From: Fen-999 sp041480065
GTDB taxonomy: Bacteria; Pseudomonadota; Gammaproteobacteria; Burkholderiales; Rhodocyclaceae
Length of the DNA: 64,000 nucleotides
Reading direction: 5' to 3'
Assembly (NCBI GenBank): GCA_041480065.1
Contig: JBGOZF010000018.1
Location: 3,766 to 67,765 of the forward strand
A program made the position numbers and the translations under genes. The notes beneath the pieces are model-generated. The model had not been told where the DNA came from. It saw only the letters and a program-made list of their open reading frames with translations, and did no database searches. This document shows, piece after piece, positions 7,916 to 16,445 of this stretch; positions within the stretch are counted from its first letter, which is position 1, and each line of letters begins with the position of its first letter.

Positions 7916-9463
7916 ATGTCGCTCCAGCCGCCCTCGCAAGACACACGCCTGCATCTCCTGATTCTCGCCGCCGAACCCGGCGAGGCGGAGTCCCTGGCTA
8001 CCCATTTCGGCGGTGACGGCGCACCTGCGCATTTCGTGCAAGTGGCGGACGCCACGGGACTGCGCGCGGCCTTGCGCAGCCCGCATTGGGACGCGCTGCT
8101 CTACCTGCATGGCCTGCCGCGCCTTACCGCGCCCGGCGCGCTCAAGATCCTGCACGGACAGGAGCTGGATCTGCCCTTCATCATCGTCGCCGAGCCGGCC
8201 GACGAGAAGGCCGCCGTACGCGCCATGCGCTCCGGCGCCCATGACGTGGTCTCGCGCGACCGGCTGGAACGCCTGCTGCCGGCCGTCGAACGCGAACTGC
8301 GCGAAGCGCGCCATCGGGCCGACCACCGCGCAACGCTGGAGATGGTGCATGACAGCGAAGCGCGCTTCCGCGGCCTGGCCGAGAGCCTGCCGGGCATGGT
8401 CTTCCACTTGCAGCGCGAGCGCGACGGCAGCTACCGCTTCCTTTACGTCAGCGAGGGCAGCCATCGGCTGTTCGGCACCAAGCAGCATGAACTGCTGGCC
8501 TCGCCGAAGAAATTCTTCGACGCCTTCGATGCCGACGACCGCCGCACTCTCGACGCCGCGCTGGCGGCGTCCGCGGCCAGCGGAACTCCGCTCGACTGGG
8601 CCGGACGCCTGCGCGGCCGCAGCCGGCGCAAGTGGATCGAACTGCGCTCGACGCCCCAGCGCGGCGAAGACGGCGGCAGCCAGGGTGTCGTCGCCTGGCA
8701 GGGCATCGCCACCAACATCACCATCAACAAGGAGACGGAAGCGGCGCTGCGGTCTTCACGCGAGCAATTGTCGGAACTCTCCTTTCACCTCGAGGCGGCC
8801 AAGGAAGAGGAGCGCGAACGCATCGCCCGCGACATCCACGACGATCTCGGCAGCATCCTCGTGCGCCTGAAGATCGAGGCGGCGCTGCTGGCCACCAAGC
8901 TGCCGACCCAGCCGCCAGCGTTGCGCGAGAAGGCATTGTCGATCGAGGGCCTACTCGATCAGGCCATGGGCACGGCCAGCCGCGTCGCCCGCGAACTGCG
9001 GCCCGGCATCCTCAAGGAGTTCGGCCTGCCGGCGGCGATCGAATCGCTGACCGAGGATTTCTCGCAGCATATCGGCATCACTTGCCGGGTCCAGTGCGAC
9101 GACGACCTCGAGCCGGATGCCGACACCTCGCTGGCGCTTTTCCGCATCGTCCAGGAAACGCTGACCAATGTCGCCAAGCATGCCCACGCGTCGCTCGTGG
9201 TCGTGCGCCTGAGGCGGGAAAAAGGTAGCATTGTGCTCGAGTTGCGCGACAACGGCCGCGGCATCTCGGAGGCCGACATGGCAAAGCCGAAATCCTTCGG
9301 CCTGCGCGGCATCCGCGAACGGGTGCACAGCCTGGCCGGGGAGTTCTCGATCTCCGCCGGCGAGCATGGCGGCACCCACATCCGTCTGCGCGTGCCCGAG
9401 CAGCGCGGCGCCGAACCGGCGGCAACGGAAGAAGCCGAAGGCATTCAACAGAAACTATTTTGA
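7916..9463 (+). CDS. NarL-type sensor histidine kinase with pseudo-receiver and PAS domains
   Basis: 515 residues, no membrane segment, so cytoplasmic. Residues about 8-130 fold-match a receiver domain, but the acidic pair reads AAEPG and the phospho-acceptor stretch reads DALLYLHGLP with no Asp, so it should not be phosphorylated. A PAS domain covers about 140-270. The HisKA_3 box EEERERIARDIHDDLGS places the phospho-His at 308, and an HATPase (DNGRGISEADM, FGLRGIRERV, GGTHIRLRVP) ends at about 500. The response-regulator gene begins three bases after its stop; together they are a cognate pair. Signal unknown; PAS suggests a soluble cofactor or redox cue. Confidence 0.9.
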   Translation: MSLQPPSQDTRLHLLILAAEPGEAESLATHFGGDGAPAHFVQVADATGLRAALRSPHWDALLYLHGLPRLTAPGALKILHGQELDLPFIIVAEPADEKAAVRAMRSGAHDVVSRDRLERLLPAVERELREARHRADHRATLEMVHDSEARFRGLAESLPGMVFHLQRERDGSYRFLYVSEGSHRLFGTKQHELLASPKKFFDAFDADDRRTLDAALAASAASGTPLDWAGRLRGRSRRKWIELRSTPQRGEDGGSQGVVAWQGIATNITINKETEAALRSSREQLSELSFHLEAAKEEERERIARDIHDDLGSILVRLKIEAALLATKLPTQPPALREKALSIEGLLDQAMGTASRVARELRPGILKEFGLPAAIESLTEDFSQHIGITCRVQCDDDLEPDADTSLALFRIVQETLTNVAKHAHASLVVVRLRREKGSIVLELRDNGRGISEADMAKPKSFGLRGIRERVHSLAGEFSISAGEHGGTHIRLRVPEQRGAEPAATEEAEGIQQKLF

Positions 9464-9466
9464 TTC

Positions 9467-10108
9467 ATGGCTGAAAAAATTCACGTACTCATCGCCGACG
9501 ACCACGCCATCGTGCGCCAGGGGCTCAGGCAGATCCTGTCGGAAACCGAGGACCTCATCGTGGCCGGCGAGGCCGATGACGGCGTCGAAGCCCTGCAACT
9601 GGCCCGCGCCGGCGAGTGGGACGTATTCCTGCTCGATGTCTCCATGCCCAACCGCAACGGCATCGACACGCTGAAACAACTCAAGAAGGAATTCCCGAAG
9701 CTGCCCGTACTCATCCTGTCCATGCACCCGGAGGAGCAATACGCCATCCGGGCGCTCAAGGCGGGCGCGTCCGGCTACCTGACCAAGCAAAGTGCGCCGG
9801 AACAGTTGGTAACGGCGATACGCCAGGTCGCTCGCGGCAAGAAGTATGTCAGCGCCACCGTCGCCATGCAGCTCGCCGACGCCATCGCCAACGACTCCGA
9901 GCAGCCGCCGCACGAACTGCTCTCGGACCGCGAATACGAGGTCCTGAAACTCATCGCCGCCGGCAAGACGCTGACCCAGATCGCGGACGAGCTCAACCTC
10001 GCCGTCGCCACCATCAGCACCTTCCGCGCCCGCATCCTGATCAAGCTGGGCCTGGGCAGCACCGCCGAAATGATCCGCTACGGCCTGGAACAAGGGCTGG
10101 TCGAGTAG
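9467..10108 (+). CDS. NarL/FixJ-family response regulator
   Basis: 213 residues: receiver domain 1-120 with acidic pair ADDHA, phospho-acceptor Asp57 (WDVFLLDVSMP) and the switch Lys (GYLTKQSAPEQL); LuxR-type helix-turn-helix at about 150-210 (LSDREYEVLKLIAAGKTLTQ and TISTFRARILIKLG). It begins three bases after the histidine kinase and is followed seven bases later by the diguanylate cyclase gene, so kinase, regulator and cyclase look co-transcribed. It should be phosphorylated by the upstream kinase and act as a DNA-binding activator; targets unknown. Confidence 0.93.
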   Translation: MAEKIHVLIADDHAIVRQGLRQILSETEDLIVAGEADDGVEALQLARAGEWDVFLLDVSMPNRNGIDTLKQLKKEFPKLPVLILSMHPEEQYAIRALKAGASGYLTKQSAPEQLVTAIRQVARGKKYVSATVAMQLADAIANDSEQPPHELLSDREYEVLKLIAAGKTLTQIADELNLAVATISTFRARILIKLGLGSTAEMIRYGLEQGLVE

Positions 10109-10115
10109 AACGCTC

Positions 10116-11864
10116 ATGGCCGACCCGACCCCCTCCGAAATCGCCCGCGAAACCCTGAAGCGACTGGCCATGCAGCGCAAGCCGGCGACGCCGGACAACT
10201 ACCGCGCGATCTACCACGAGATTGCCGGCACCGGCAGCAGCGAAACCTTCCCCGAGCGCTCCCTGAAGGCGCTCGCGGCGGCGCTGCCGCGCACGACGCC
10301 CGAGCAGATGCGTTTCTGCCGCCAGTTCGATGCCGCCGTCGGCGAAGGCAACTGGGAAGGCATCAAGTCGGTGCTCGGCGAATTCCTGAGCAAGACGGCT
10401 GCCGCGGCGCCGAACTGGAGCAGCCTGATCCACGGCCTGCTGGCGCAGTTGGAGATGCGCCACGCCGGCATCACCGCCGCCAAGAAGCGCGAGGTGCTCG
10501 AACACGTGCTTTCCGCTTCCGGCTCCGCCGAGATATTGTTCAACCGCCTGCAATCGCTGACCAAAAACTGGTCGCAGGGCGTCGCCGGCGAGGCAGCCGG
10601 CGTGCTGGAAACCGCCGAAGCCGGTCTGGCGCCGGCCGAGGCAGCGCCACCGGGCGAGACCGGCGCTGCCGGTGCCGAACTGCAGGAGCTGCTGGCGCAG
10701 ATCATCGACAACACGCTCAGCGTCATCGTCGCCGACGCCCCCGAGCTGGCCAAGGAAGCCGAGGCACTGGCCGCCGAAGTGCGCGCCGCGCGCTCGGCGG
10801 CGCAGATCGCCACTCTCGCCGCCAAGCTGAAGAAGTTCGCCTATCGCCTCCAGTTCGTCGCCGAGGATCAGGTCGAACTGAAGACTGCACTGGTGCACCT
10901 GTTGCACCTGATCATCGAGAACATCAACGAGCTGGTCATCGACGACCAGTGGATCCAGGGCCAGGTGGCCATGGTGCGCGATCTCATCGACCAGCCGCTC
11001 AGCCTGCGCCAGGTGGACGACGTCGAGCGCCGCCTGAAGGATCTGATCTACAAGCAGAGTGCGCTCAAGAAGAGCCTCAACGACGCGCGCGAGCGCATGA
11101 AGGCCATGCTCGCCTCCTTCGTCGATCGCCTGGCCGAGTTCGCCTCCACCACCGGCGAATACCATGACCGTATCGGCGTCTGCGCCGAAAAGGTGTCGAA
11201 GGCCAAGGACATCAGCGACCTCTCCGACGTGCTCGACGTCGTCATGCAGGAATCGCGCGCCGTCCAGCTCGCCGCCCAGCGCTCGCGCGACGAGCTCCTG
11301 GAGATGCGCGCCCGCGTGCAGGAAGCCGAGCAGGAAGTCGCCCGCTTGCAGGAGGAACTCGCCCAGACGAGCGAAATGGTCCGCCACGACGCGCTCACCG
11401 GCGTCCTGAACCGCAAGGGCATGGACGAGGCCATGGCGCGCGAGGTCGGCCGCGCCCGACGCCGCGACGCACCAATGTGCGTCGCCCTGCTCGACATCGA
11501 CAATTTCAAGCGCATCAACGATACCTATGGGCACGAAACCGGCGACCAGGCGCTGGTGCACCTCGCCCAGGTGGTAAAGGCCACCCTGCGCCCCCAGGAC
11601 ACCCTGGCCCGCGTCGGCGGCGAGGAATTCGTCATCATCCTCTCCGATACCCGGCTCGACGACGCCGTGCAGGCGATGGTGCGCGTGCAGCGCGAACTGA
11701 CGCGGAAGTTCTTCCTCCACCGCAACGAGAAACTCCTGATCACCTTCAGTTGCGGCGTCGCCGAACTGGCCGGCGAGGAAGAACCGGCCGACGCCGTCAA
11801 GCGCGCCGACCAGGCGATGTACCTGGCCAAGCGAGCCGGGAAGAACCGGGTTCTGGCTGCCTGA
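10116..11864 (+). CDS. Diguanylate cyclase with long helical N-terminus
   Basis: 582 residues. The first 420 residues are helical with no membrane segment: a start typical of a betaproteobacterial cyclase family (PSEIARETLKRLA, PDNYRAIYHEIAG), then long helices and a coiled coil at about 340-425 (EMRARVQEAEQEVARLQEEL). The GGDEF domain (about 430-580) has an active RVGGEEF site and an RxxD inhibition site (RPQD) five residues before it, so it should make c-di-GMP and be feedback-limited. It sits seven bases after the NarL regulator and upstream of the flagellin, linking the two-component pair to c-di-GMP and possibly to YcgR encoded 6 kb away. Confidence 0.88.
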   Translation: MADPTPSEIARETLKRLAMQRKPATPDNYRAIYHEIAGTGSSETFPERSLKALAAALPRTTPEQMRFCRQFDAAVGEGNWEGIKSVLGEFLSKTAAAAPNWSSLIHGLLAQLEMRHAGITAAKKREVLEHVLSASGSAEILFNRLQSLTKNWSQGVAGEAAGVLETAEAGLAPAEAAPPGETGAAGAELQELLAQIIDNTLSVIVADAPELAKEAEALAAEVRAARSAAQIATLAAKLKKFAYRLQFVAEDQVELKTALVHLLHLIIENINELVIDDQWIQGQVAMVRDLIDQPLSLRQVDDVERRLKDLIYKQSALKKSLNDARERMKAMLASFVDRLAEFASTTGEYHDRIGVCAEKVSKAKDISDLSDVLDVVMQESRAVQLAAQRSRDELLEMRARVQEAEQEVARLQEELAQTSEMVRHDALTGVLNRKGMDEAMAREVGRARRRDAPMCVALLDIDNFKRINDTYGHETGDQALVHLAQVVKATLRPQDTLARVGGEEFVIILSDTRLDDAVQAMVRVQRELTRKFFLHRNEKLLITFSCGVAELAGEEEPADAVKRADQAMYLAKRAGKNRVLAA

Positions 11865-11935
11865 GTCCATTCCTTCCGGCCGTTCCGAAACACTCCTGGC
11901 CCTGCCGCACTCGCCCCTGCCATTCTTCAGTGGCC

Positions 11936-11962
11936 TAAAGTTTCCGCTGCCCCCTCCGATAA
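11936..11962 (+). promoter_or_regulatory. Sigma-28 (FliA) promoter of fliC
   Basis: TAAAGTTT (11936-11943), an 11-base spacer and TCCGATAA (11955-11962) match the sigma-28 consensus TAAAGTTT-N11-GCCGATAA at 15 of 16 positions. It is about 95 bases upstream of the flagellin ATG, leaving an untranslated leader that contains the ribosome site GAAAGGAG. Confidence 0.92.
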
Positions 11963-12058
11963 AGGTTCTGTGTGCGGAGCGATCCGCCCCGAACCCCGGA
12001 GCCGGCCCAAGGAAGCAAGACAGGCCGGCGCGGCTAACCCTCTGAAAGGAGTACGAAA

Positions 12059-13573
12059 ATGTCTGCTGTTATCAACACCAACATTGCCTCGCTCAACGCC
12101 CAGCGCAACCTCAGCTCTTCCCAGTCTTCCCTGCAAACAGCTCTGCAGCGCCTCTCATCCGGCCTCCGCATCAACAGCGCCAAGGACGACGCCGCCGGCA
12201 TGGCCATCGCCTCCCGGATGAGCACCCAGATCAACGGCCTGAACCAGGCCGTCCGCAACGCCAACGACGGCATCTCCCTGGCGCAAACCGCCGAGGGCGC
12301 GCTGTCCGAAGCCACCAACAACCTGCAGCGCATCCGCGAACTGGCCGTCCAGTCCGCCAACGCGTCGAACTCCGCTTCTGACCGCGCAGCCCTCCAGGCC
12401 GAAGTGAACCAGCGCGTGGCGGAAATCACCCGTATCGGCACCCAGACCCAGTTCAACGGCTTGAACCTGCTCGACGGCAGCTTTACCAGCCAGAACTTCC
12501 AGGTGGGCGCCAACGCCAACCAGACCATCAGCGTCTCCTCCATCGCCGACGCCCGCTCCTCGGCGCTGGGCAGCAACGTCCTGGTCGCCGACGGCACCAT
12601 CACCGGCAACGTCGTCACCGCCTCGGCCACCGCGAACGGCGTCACCGCCATGCTCGCGGCTGGCGGCTTCACGATCTCGACGACCGACGCCAGCGGTTCC
12701 GTCCTGACGACCTCGCCGCTCACCTACTCGGCCAACTCCGGCGCCAACGTGATCGCCGGTGCAATCAATACCGCGGCTGCCGGCGTCGGCGTAACCGCCG
12801 TGGGATCGAACAGCGCAACGCTGTCCGGGCTCTCGGCCGCCGGCACGGTCACCTTCACGCTGAATACGCAGACGACCACCGGTAACGGCACCTTCACCGC
12901 GGTCTCCGCCAACATCAGTGCCGTCATCAGCGACCAGAATGACCTTTCGTCCCTGGTCTCGGCGATCAACGGTGTCCAGAGCACAACGGGCATCACCGCC
13001 GACTTCACCACGGCCGGCAACAAGTCCTCGATCACTCTGTCGACCCTCGACGGCCGCAACATCGGCATCGGCGCCTTCGCCAACTCGACGGTCGGCAACG
13101 ATTCGATCAGCTTCAGCGCCAACACCCTGACGGAAGGCGGCATCGTCGCAGCCGTGAAGACCGGTACGGTCGCACTGAGCAGCGCCCGCGGCCAGATCTC
13201 GACCGCAAACGCCAGCGCCGAAGTCTTCGTCAGCGCCGGTACCAACAACAGCGCCTTCCAGTCCGTGTCGGCGGTCGACGTCTCGACGGCAAGCGGTGCG
13301 CAAACCGCGATCGCCACAATCGACGCGGCCTTGAACCAAATCAACGGCTCGCGTGGTGCCCTGGGTGCCTACCAGAACCGCTTCGACTCCGCGGTGGCGA
13401 GCCTGCAGACGACGTCGGAGAACCTCTCCGCCGCCCGCAGCCGGATTCAGGACACGGACTTCGCGGCGGAAACCGCCAACCTGACCCGCGCCCAGATCCT
13501 GCAGCAAGCTGGCACGGCAATGCTGGCCCAAGCGAACGCGCTGCCGCAGCAAGTGCTGACGCTCTTGAAGTAA
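12059..13573 (+). CDS. fliC: Flagellin
   Basis: 504 residues. The conserved N-terminal D0/D1 helices (MSAVINTNIASLNAQRNL, LSSGLRINSAKDDAAGMAIA) and C-terminal helices (FDSAVASLQTTSENLSAARS, DTDFAAETANLTRAQILQQA, ALPQQVLTLLK) are intact; the middle (about 175-400) is a variable Thr/Ser/Ala-rich surface domain. It is the filament subunit, exported by the type III apparatus with FliS as chaperone. A near-perfect sigma-28 promoter lies upstream and a GC-rich stem-loop downstream, so it is probably a largely monocistronic late gene. The only flagellin gene in the window. Confidence 0.97.
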   Translation: MSAVINTNIASLNAQRNLSSSQSSLQTALQRLSSGLRINSAKDDAAGMAIASRMSTQINGLNQAVRNANDGISLAQTAEGALSEATNNLQRIRELAVQSANASNSASDRAALQAEVNQRVAEITRIGTQTQFNGLNLLDGSFTSQNFQVGANANQTISVSSIADARSSALGSNVLVADGTITGNVVTASATANGVTAMLAAGGFTISTTDASGSVLTTSPLTYSANSGANVIAGAINTAAAGVGVTAVGSNSATLSGLSAAGTVTFTLNTQTTTGNGTFTAVSANISAVISDQNDLSSLVSAINGVQSTTGITADFTTAGNKSSITLSTLDGRNIGIGAFANSTVGNDSISFSANTLTEGGIVAAVKTGTVALSSARGQISTANASAEVFVSAGTNNSAFQSVSAVDVSTASGAQTAIATIDAALNQINGSRGALGAYQNRFDSAVASLQTTSENLSAARSRIQDTDFAAETANLTRAQILQQAGTAMLAQANALPQQVLTLLK

Positions 13574-13592
13574 GCGGATAGCGAAATGGTGA

Positions 13593-13631
13593 CGCGGCGG
13601 ACCGGCTAGAATTCTCAGTCGGTCCGCCGCG
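13593..13631 (+). terminator. GC-rich stem-loop after fliC
   Basis: Perfect 12-base arms CGCGGCGGACCG (13593-13604) and CGGTCCGCCGCG (13620-13631) enclose a 15-base loop. There is no T-run after the stem, so it may stabilise the flagellin mRNA 3' end or act as a partial terminator, lowering expression of flaG relative to fliC. Confidence 0.6.
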
Positions 13632-13658
13632 CTCAGCCCCCTACCAAGGAGATCGAAC

Positions 13659-14024
13659 ATGGCCATTCAACCAGTCGGCAACGCCGTCACCGCGGCCGCG
13701 CTGGACCAGCCCAGCAAGGCGGCGCCGCAGGGCGCCAATGCCGCGCAGCCGGTTCAGGCGAAGGCGGTCAGCGCCCCGCCGCCGCAGGCGGCCGCGTCGA
13801 GCCTTGAGCAGGTACAGCAAGCCATGACGCGAGTCGCACAGGTGGTGAAGGCAAAGGCGAGCAATCTGGAGTTTTCCATGGACAAGGAAACGGACTCGAT
13901 GGTCGTCAAGATCGTGGACGCGCAGACCAAGGAAGTGATACGCCAGATTCCCGCCCAGGAGATGTTGGACATCGCCCAGGCCATCGACAAATTGCAGGGT
14001 TTGTTGCTCCGGCAAAAGGCCTGA
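13659..14024 (+). CDS. flaG: FlaG family flagellar protein
   Basis: 121 residues. The N-terminal half is Ala/Gln-rich and unstructured; the C-terminal half is the FlaG domain (LEFSMDKETDSMVVKIVDAQ, TKEVIRQIPAQEMLDIAQAI), which resembles the flagellin D1 edge. FlaG affects filament length in polar flagellates. A clear AAGGAG ribosome site precedes the ATG. It lies between fliC and fliD, with a stem-loop on each side. Confidence 0.93.
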   Translation: MAIQPVGNAVTAAALDQPSKAAPQGANAAQPVQAKAVSAPPPQAAASSLEQVQQAMTRVAQVVKAKASNLEFSMDKETDSMVVKIVDAQTKEVIRQIPAQEMLDIAQAIDKLQGLLLRQKA

Positions 14025-14047
14025 CGTCCAGGCCGCCGATAGGGGAA

Positions 14048-14079
14048 ACTGCCGTCCGGCGGCCACGCCGGGCGGCAGT
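14048..14079 (+). terminator. Stem-loop after flaG
   Basis: Arms 14048-14061 (ACTGCCGTCCGGCG) and 14066-14079 pair over 14 bases with a single T-G wobble and a GCCA loop, followed by CTTCCCTATTT. The position between flaG and the fliD promoter fits an intrinsic terminator, though the T-run is weak. Confidence 0.65.
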
Positions 14080-14126
14080 CTTCCCTATTTCGCGGGCTTA
14101 CAGCCGCGATCCGTCATAAAGCCCGC

Positions 14127-14153
14127 TTCAGTTTTGCCTGGATTGGCCGATAA
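14127..14153 (+). promoter_or_regulatory. Sigma-28 promoter of fliD
   Basis: TTCAGTTT (14127-14134), 11 bases, then a perfect GCCGATAA (14146-14153). The -35 matches 6 of 8 consensus bases. The fliD ATG follows 32 bases later. A TAAAG ten bases further upstream is misplaced for this -10. Confidence 0.8.
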
Positions 14154-14185
14154 TACGATTAAGCATTGATCGCACGGAGCCCGTC

Positions 14186-15613
14186 ATGGCAACCATCTCA
14201 TCTCCCGGAATCGGCTCAGGCCTGGATATCAACGGTTTGGTCAGCAAGCTGATGGCGGTTGAGCAGCAGCCGCTGATAGTGCTCCAGACCAAGGAGGCGA
14301 GTTACCAGGCCAAGCTGACCGCCTTCGGCACGCTCAAGGGCGTGTTTTCTGCTTTGCAGTCCGCGGCCCAGGCATTGGGCGGCAGCAGCGCGTTTTCCAG
14401 CATGTCGGCATCGTCGTCGGATACCACGGTCCTGTCCGCCAGCGCTGGAACCACGGCCGTCGCGGGCTCCTACAACATCGGCGTCGAACAACTGGCGAAG
14501 AATCAGGTTCTCAGCACGCTCGGCAACTACCTGTCGGCCGACACCTTCAACGGCGGAACGCTCGCAATCACGGTGGGTACCACGACCACGAACGTCGCCA
14601 TCACCGACGGCAGCAGCCTGGCCACCCTTGCCCAGGCCATCAACGACGCCAAGGCCGGGGTCACGGCAACGGTCGTGAACGCCGGCCCGCCGAACAACTA
14701 CCAGCGACTGGTGCTCACCTCGGGCACTACCGGCTCGGACGGCACCATCGGCATCGCGGTAAGCCAGACGGGCAGCAGCGGCACGCAGAACTTGACGGAC
14801 CTCGCGTATTCGGGAACCGACACCGCCGCCATCAAGCAAGCTCAGGCGGCCGACAACGCGGTGCTCAGCATCAACAACGTTTCGATCACGCGTAGCAGCA
14901 ATACCATTACCGACGCCATCACCGGCGTCACGCTGAACCTCACCAAGGCCGGCTCGATCGGTTTGCCGGTGACGACGAAGCTGACCGTCGCCCGCAACAA
15001 CCAGGCAACGCAAAACGCCATCGGCACCTTCGTCAGCGCCTACAACGCTGCCGTCGCCCAGTTGCACTCGCTGTCGGCCTACAACGCATCCACCAAGACG
15101 GCCTCGGTGCTTACCGGCGACTCGATCGTGCGCAGTCTGGAGTCCCAGTTGCCCAGCCTGGTTCAGACGACGGTCACCGGACTTTCGGGCGGCATCAGTC
15201 GCCTTTCCGACCTCGGCATCACTTTGCAGGTCGATGGAACGCTGGCCGTCAATTCGACGAAGCTGCAAGCGGCGCTTAGCGATACGAACAAGGATGTGGC
15301 AGGGCTGTTCTCATCGTCGGCGACCGGCAATAGCGGCGTCGCCGTGAGCTTCAACAACGCGCTGACGGCGATCCTCGGCAGTTCGGGCACCTTTGCCAGC
15401 CGTACCGATGGCATCAACAGCACCATCAAGGGCCTGAACAAGCAGCAGGATGATTGGCAAGTGCGACTCAAAGCCATTCAAGCCCGCTACCAGGCGCAGT
15501 TCAATGCCCTCGATTCGCTGGTGGCGGGCATGAACTCTACGAGTACCTACCTTACCCAGCAGCTTTCGATGCTGAATTCCCTCGCCACCTACTCCACCAG
15601 CAAGTCCAGTTAG
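14186..15613 (+). CDS. fliD: Flagellar filament cap protein FliD (HAP2)
   Basis: 475 residues. N-terminal FliD_N domain (MATISSPGIGSGLDINGLVS, LMAVEQQPLIVLQTKEASYQ) and C-terminal FliD_C domain (YNAAVAQLHSLSAYNA, DGINSTIKGLNKQQDDWQVR, YQAQFNALDSLVAGM) are recognisable. It caps the growing filament and promotes flagellin polymerisation. The start is fixed by a CGGAG ribosome site. fliS and fliT follow closely, with a sigma-28 promoter before it, so fliDST is a late-class operon. Confidence 0.96.
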   Translation: MATISSPGIGSGLDINGLVSKLMAVEQQPLIVLQTKEASYQAKLTAFGTLKGVFSALQSAAQALGGSSAFSSMSASSSDTTVLSASAGTTAVAGSYNIGVEQLAKNQVLSTLGNYLSADTFNGGTLAITVGTTTTNVAITDGSSLATLAQAINDAKAGVTATVVNAGPPNNYQRLVLTSGTTGSDGTIGIAVSQTGSSGTQNLTDLAYSGTDTAAIKQAQAADNAVLSINNVSITRSSNTITDAITGVTLNLTKAGSIGLPVTTKLTVARNNQATQNAIGTFVSAYNAAVAQLHSLSAYNASTKTASVLTGDSIVRSLESQLPSLVQTTVTGLSGGISRLSDLGITLQVDGTLAVNSTKLQAALSDTNKDVAGLFSSSATGNSGVAVSFNNALTAILGSSGTFASRTDGINSTIKGLNKQQDDWQVRLKAIQARYQAQFNALDSLVAGMNSTSTYLTQQLSMLNSLATYSTSKSS

Positions 15614-15635
15614 GCTGACCGCACAGGAGAAACTC

Positions 15636-16061
15636 GTGTTCGCCGTCTACAGCAAGCCCGCTCAAGCCTACGCCGCCGTCGGTATGGAAACCGGCGTGGC
15701 TTCGGCCAATCCCCACCAGTTGATCCTGATGCTCTTCGACGGGGCAATCGTGGCTGTCGCCAACGCCAAGCGGCACATGCAGCAGGGAGAAATCGCCTCA
15801 AAGGGAGAGACCATTTCCAAGGCCATCAACATCATCGCCAACGGTCTGAGAGCCAGCCTGGATATCCAAAGCGGCGGCGAGTTGGCCGAACGTCTGGCAG
15901 CACTTTACGATTACATGTGCGCCCGGCTGCTCTATGCCAATCTGCACAACGACCCGGCCGTCCTCACCGAGGTGGCCGGCCTGCTGACTGAAATCCGAGC
16001 TGCCTGGGAAGAAATAGCCAGCGATCCGGTCGTTCTTTCCACGAACAGGACGGCCGCCTGA
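15636..16061 (+). CDS. fliS: Flagellin export chaperone FliS
   Basis: 141 residues starting at GTG 15636 with ACAGGAG upstream. Motifs: AYAAVGMETGVASANPHQLI, LMLFDGAIVAVANAKRHMQQ and a four-helix pattern to the end. FliS binds the flagellin C-terminus in the cytoplasm, prevents polymerisation and delivers it to FlhA. It lies between fliD and fliT, nine bases before the latter. Confidence 0.95.
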   Translation: MFAVYSKPAQAYAAVGMETGVASANPHQLILMLFDGAIVAVANAKRHMQQGEIASKGETISKAINIIANGLRASLDIQSGGELAERLAALYDYMCARLLYANLHNDPAVLTEVAGLLTEIRAAWEEIASDPVVLSTNRTAA

Positions 16062-16069
16062 GACTTACC

Positions 16070-16402
16070 ATGATGTCGATGCCTGCCCAGATCGAGATCT
16101 ACGAAGAGATGAGCGCCCTCTCGCACCGGATGGTCGAGGCGGCGCGGGCCAACGACTGGGACAACCTGATCGCGTTGGAAAAGTCGGTTTCGTCATTGCG
16201 GAACATGCTGATGGCCGAGGAGGATCCCAACGCCAACCTGAGCCCCGAAGACTCGGTACGCAAGGCGACGATCATCCAGCACATTCTCGACGACGACGCG
16301 GAAGTCCGTCGCCACACCGAGCCGTGGATGGAACAACTGCGGGCTTACCTGAGCGCGGGCTCGAAACGAGAGCAGGTCGCCCGGGCCTACGGCTCGCTCT
16401 GA
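16070..16402 (+). CDS. fliT: Flagellar protein FliT
   Basis: 110 residues, all helical (IEIYEEMSALSHRMVEAARA, WDNLIALEKSVSSLRNML, KATIIQHILDDDAEVRRHTE). Length and position directly behind fliS match FliT, the chaperone for FliD; enterobacterial FliT also inhibits FlhDC, which is not seen here. The exact start is uncertain: ATGs at 16070, 16073 and 16079 are all possible and there is no strong ribosome site. Confidence 0.85.
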   Translation: MMSMPAQIEIYEEMSALSHRMVEAARANDWDNLIALEKSVSSLRNMLMAEEDPNANLSPEDSVRKATIIQHILDDDAEVRRHTEPWMEQLRAYLSAGSKREQVARAYGSL

Positions 16403-16445
16403 AGCACGGCGGAACAGCACCGCCACCTGATCCCGCAGGCCCCTC

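Noticed and set aside
14117..14121. TAAAG as the -35 of the fliD promoter
   Set aside because: It is ten bases too far from GCCGATAA; TTCAGTTT at the correct distance is the better -35.
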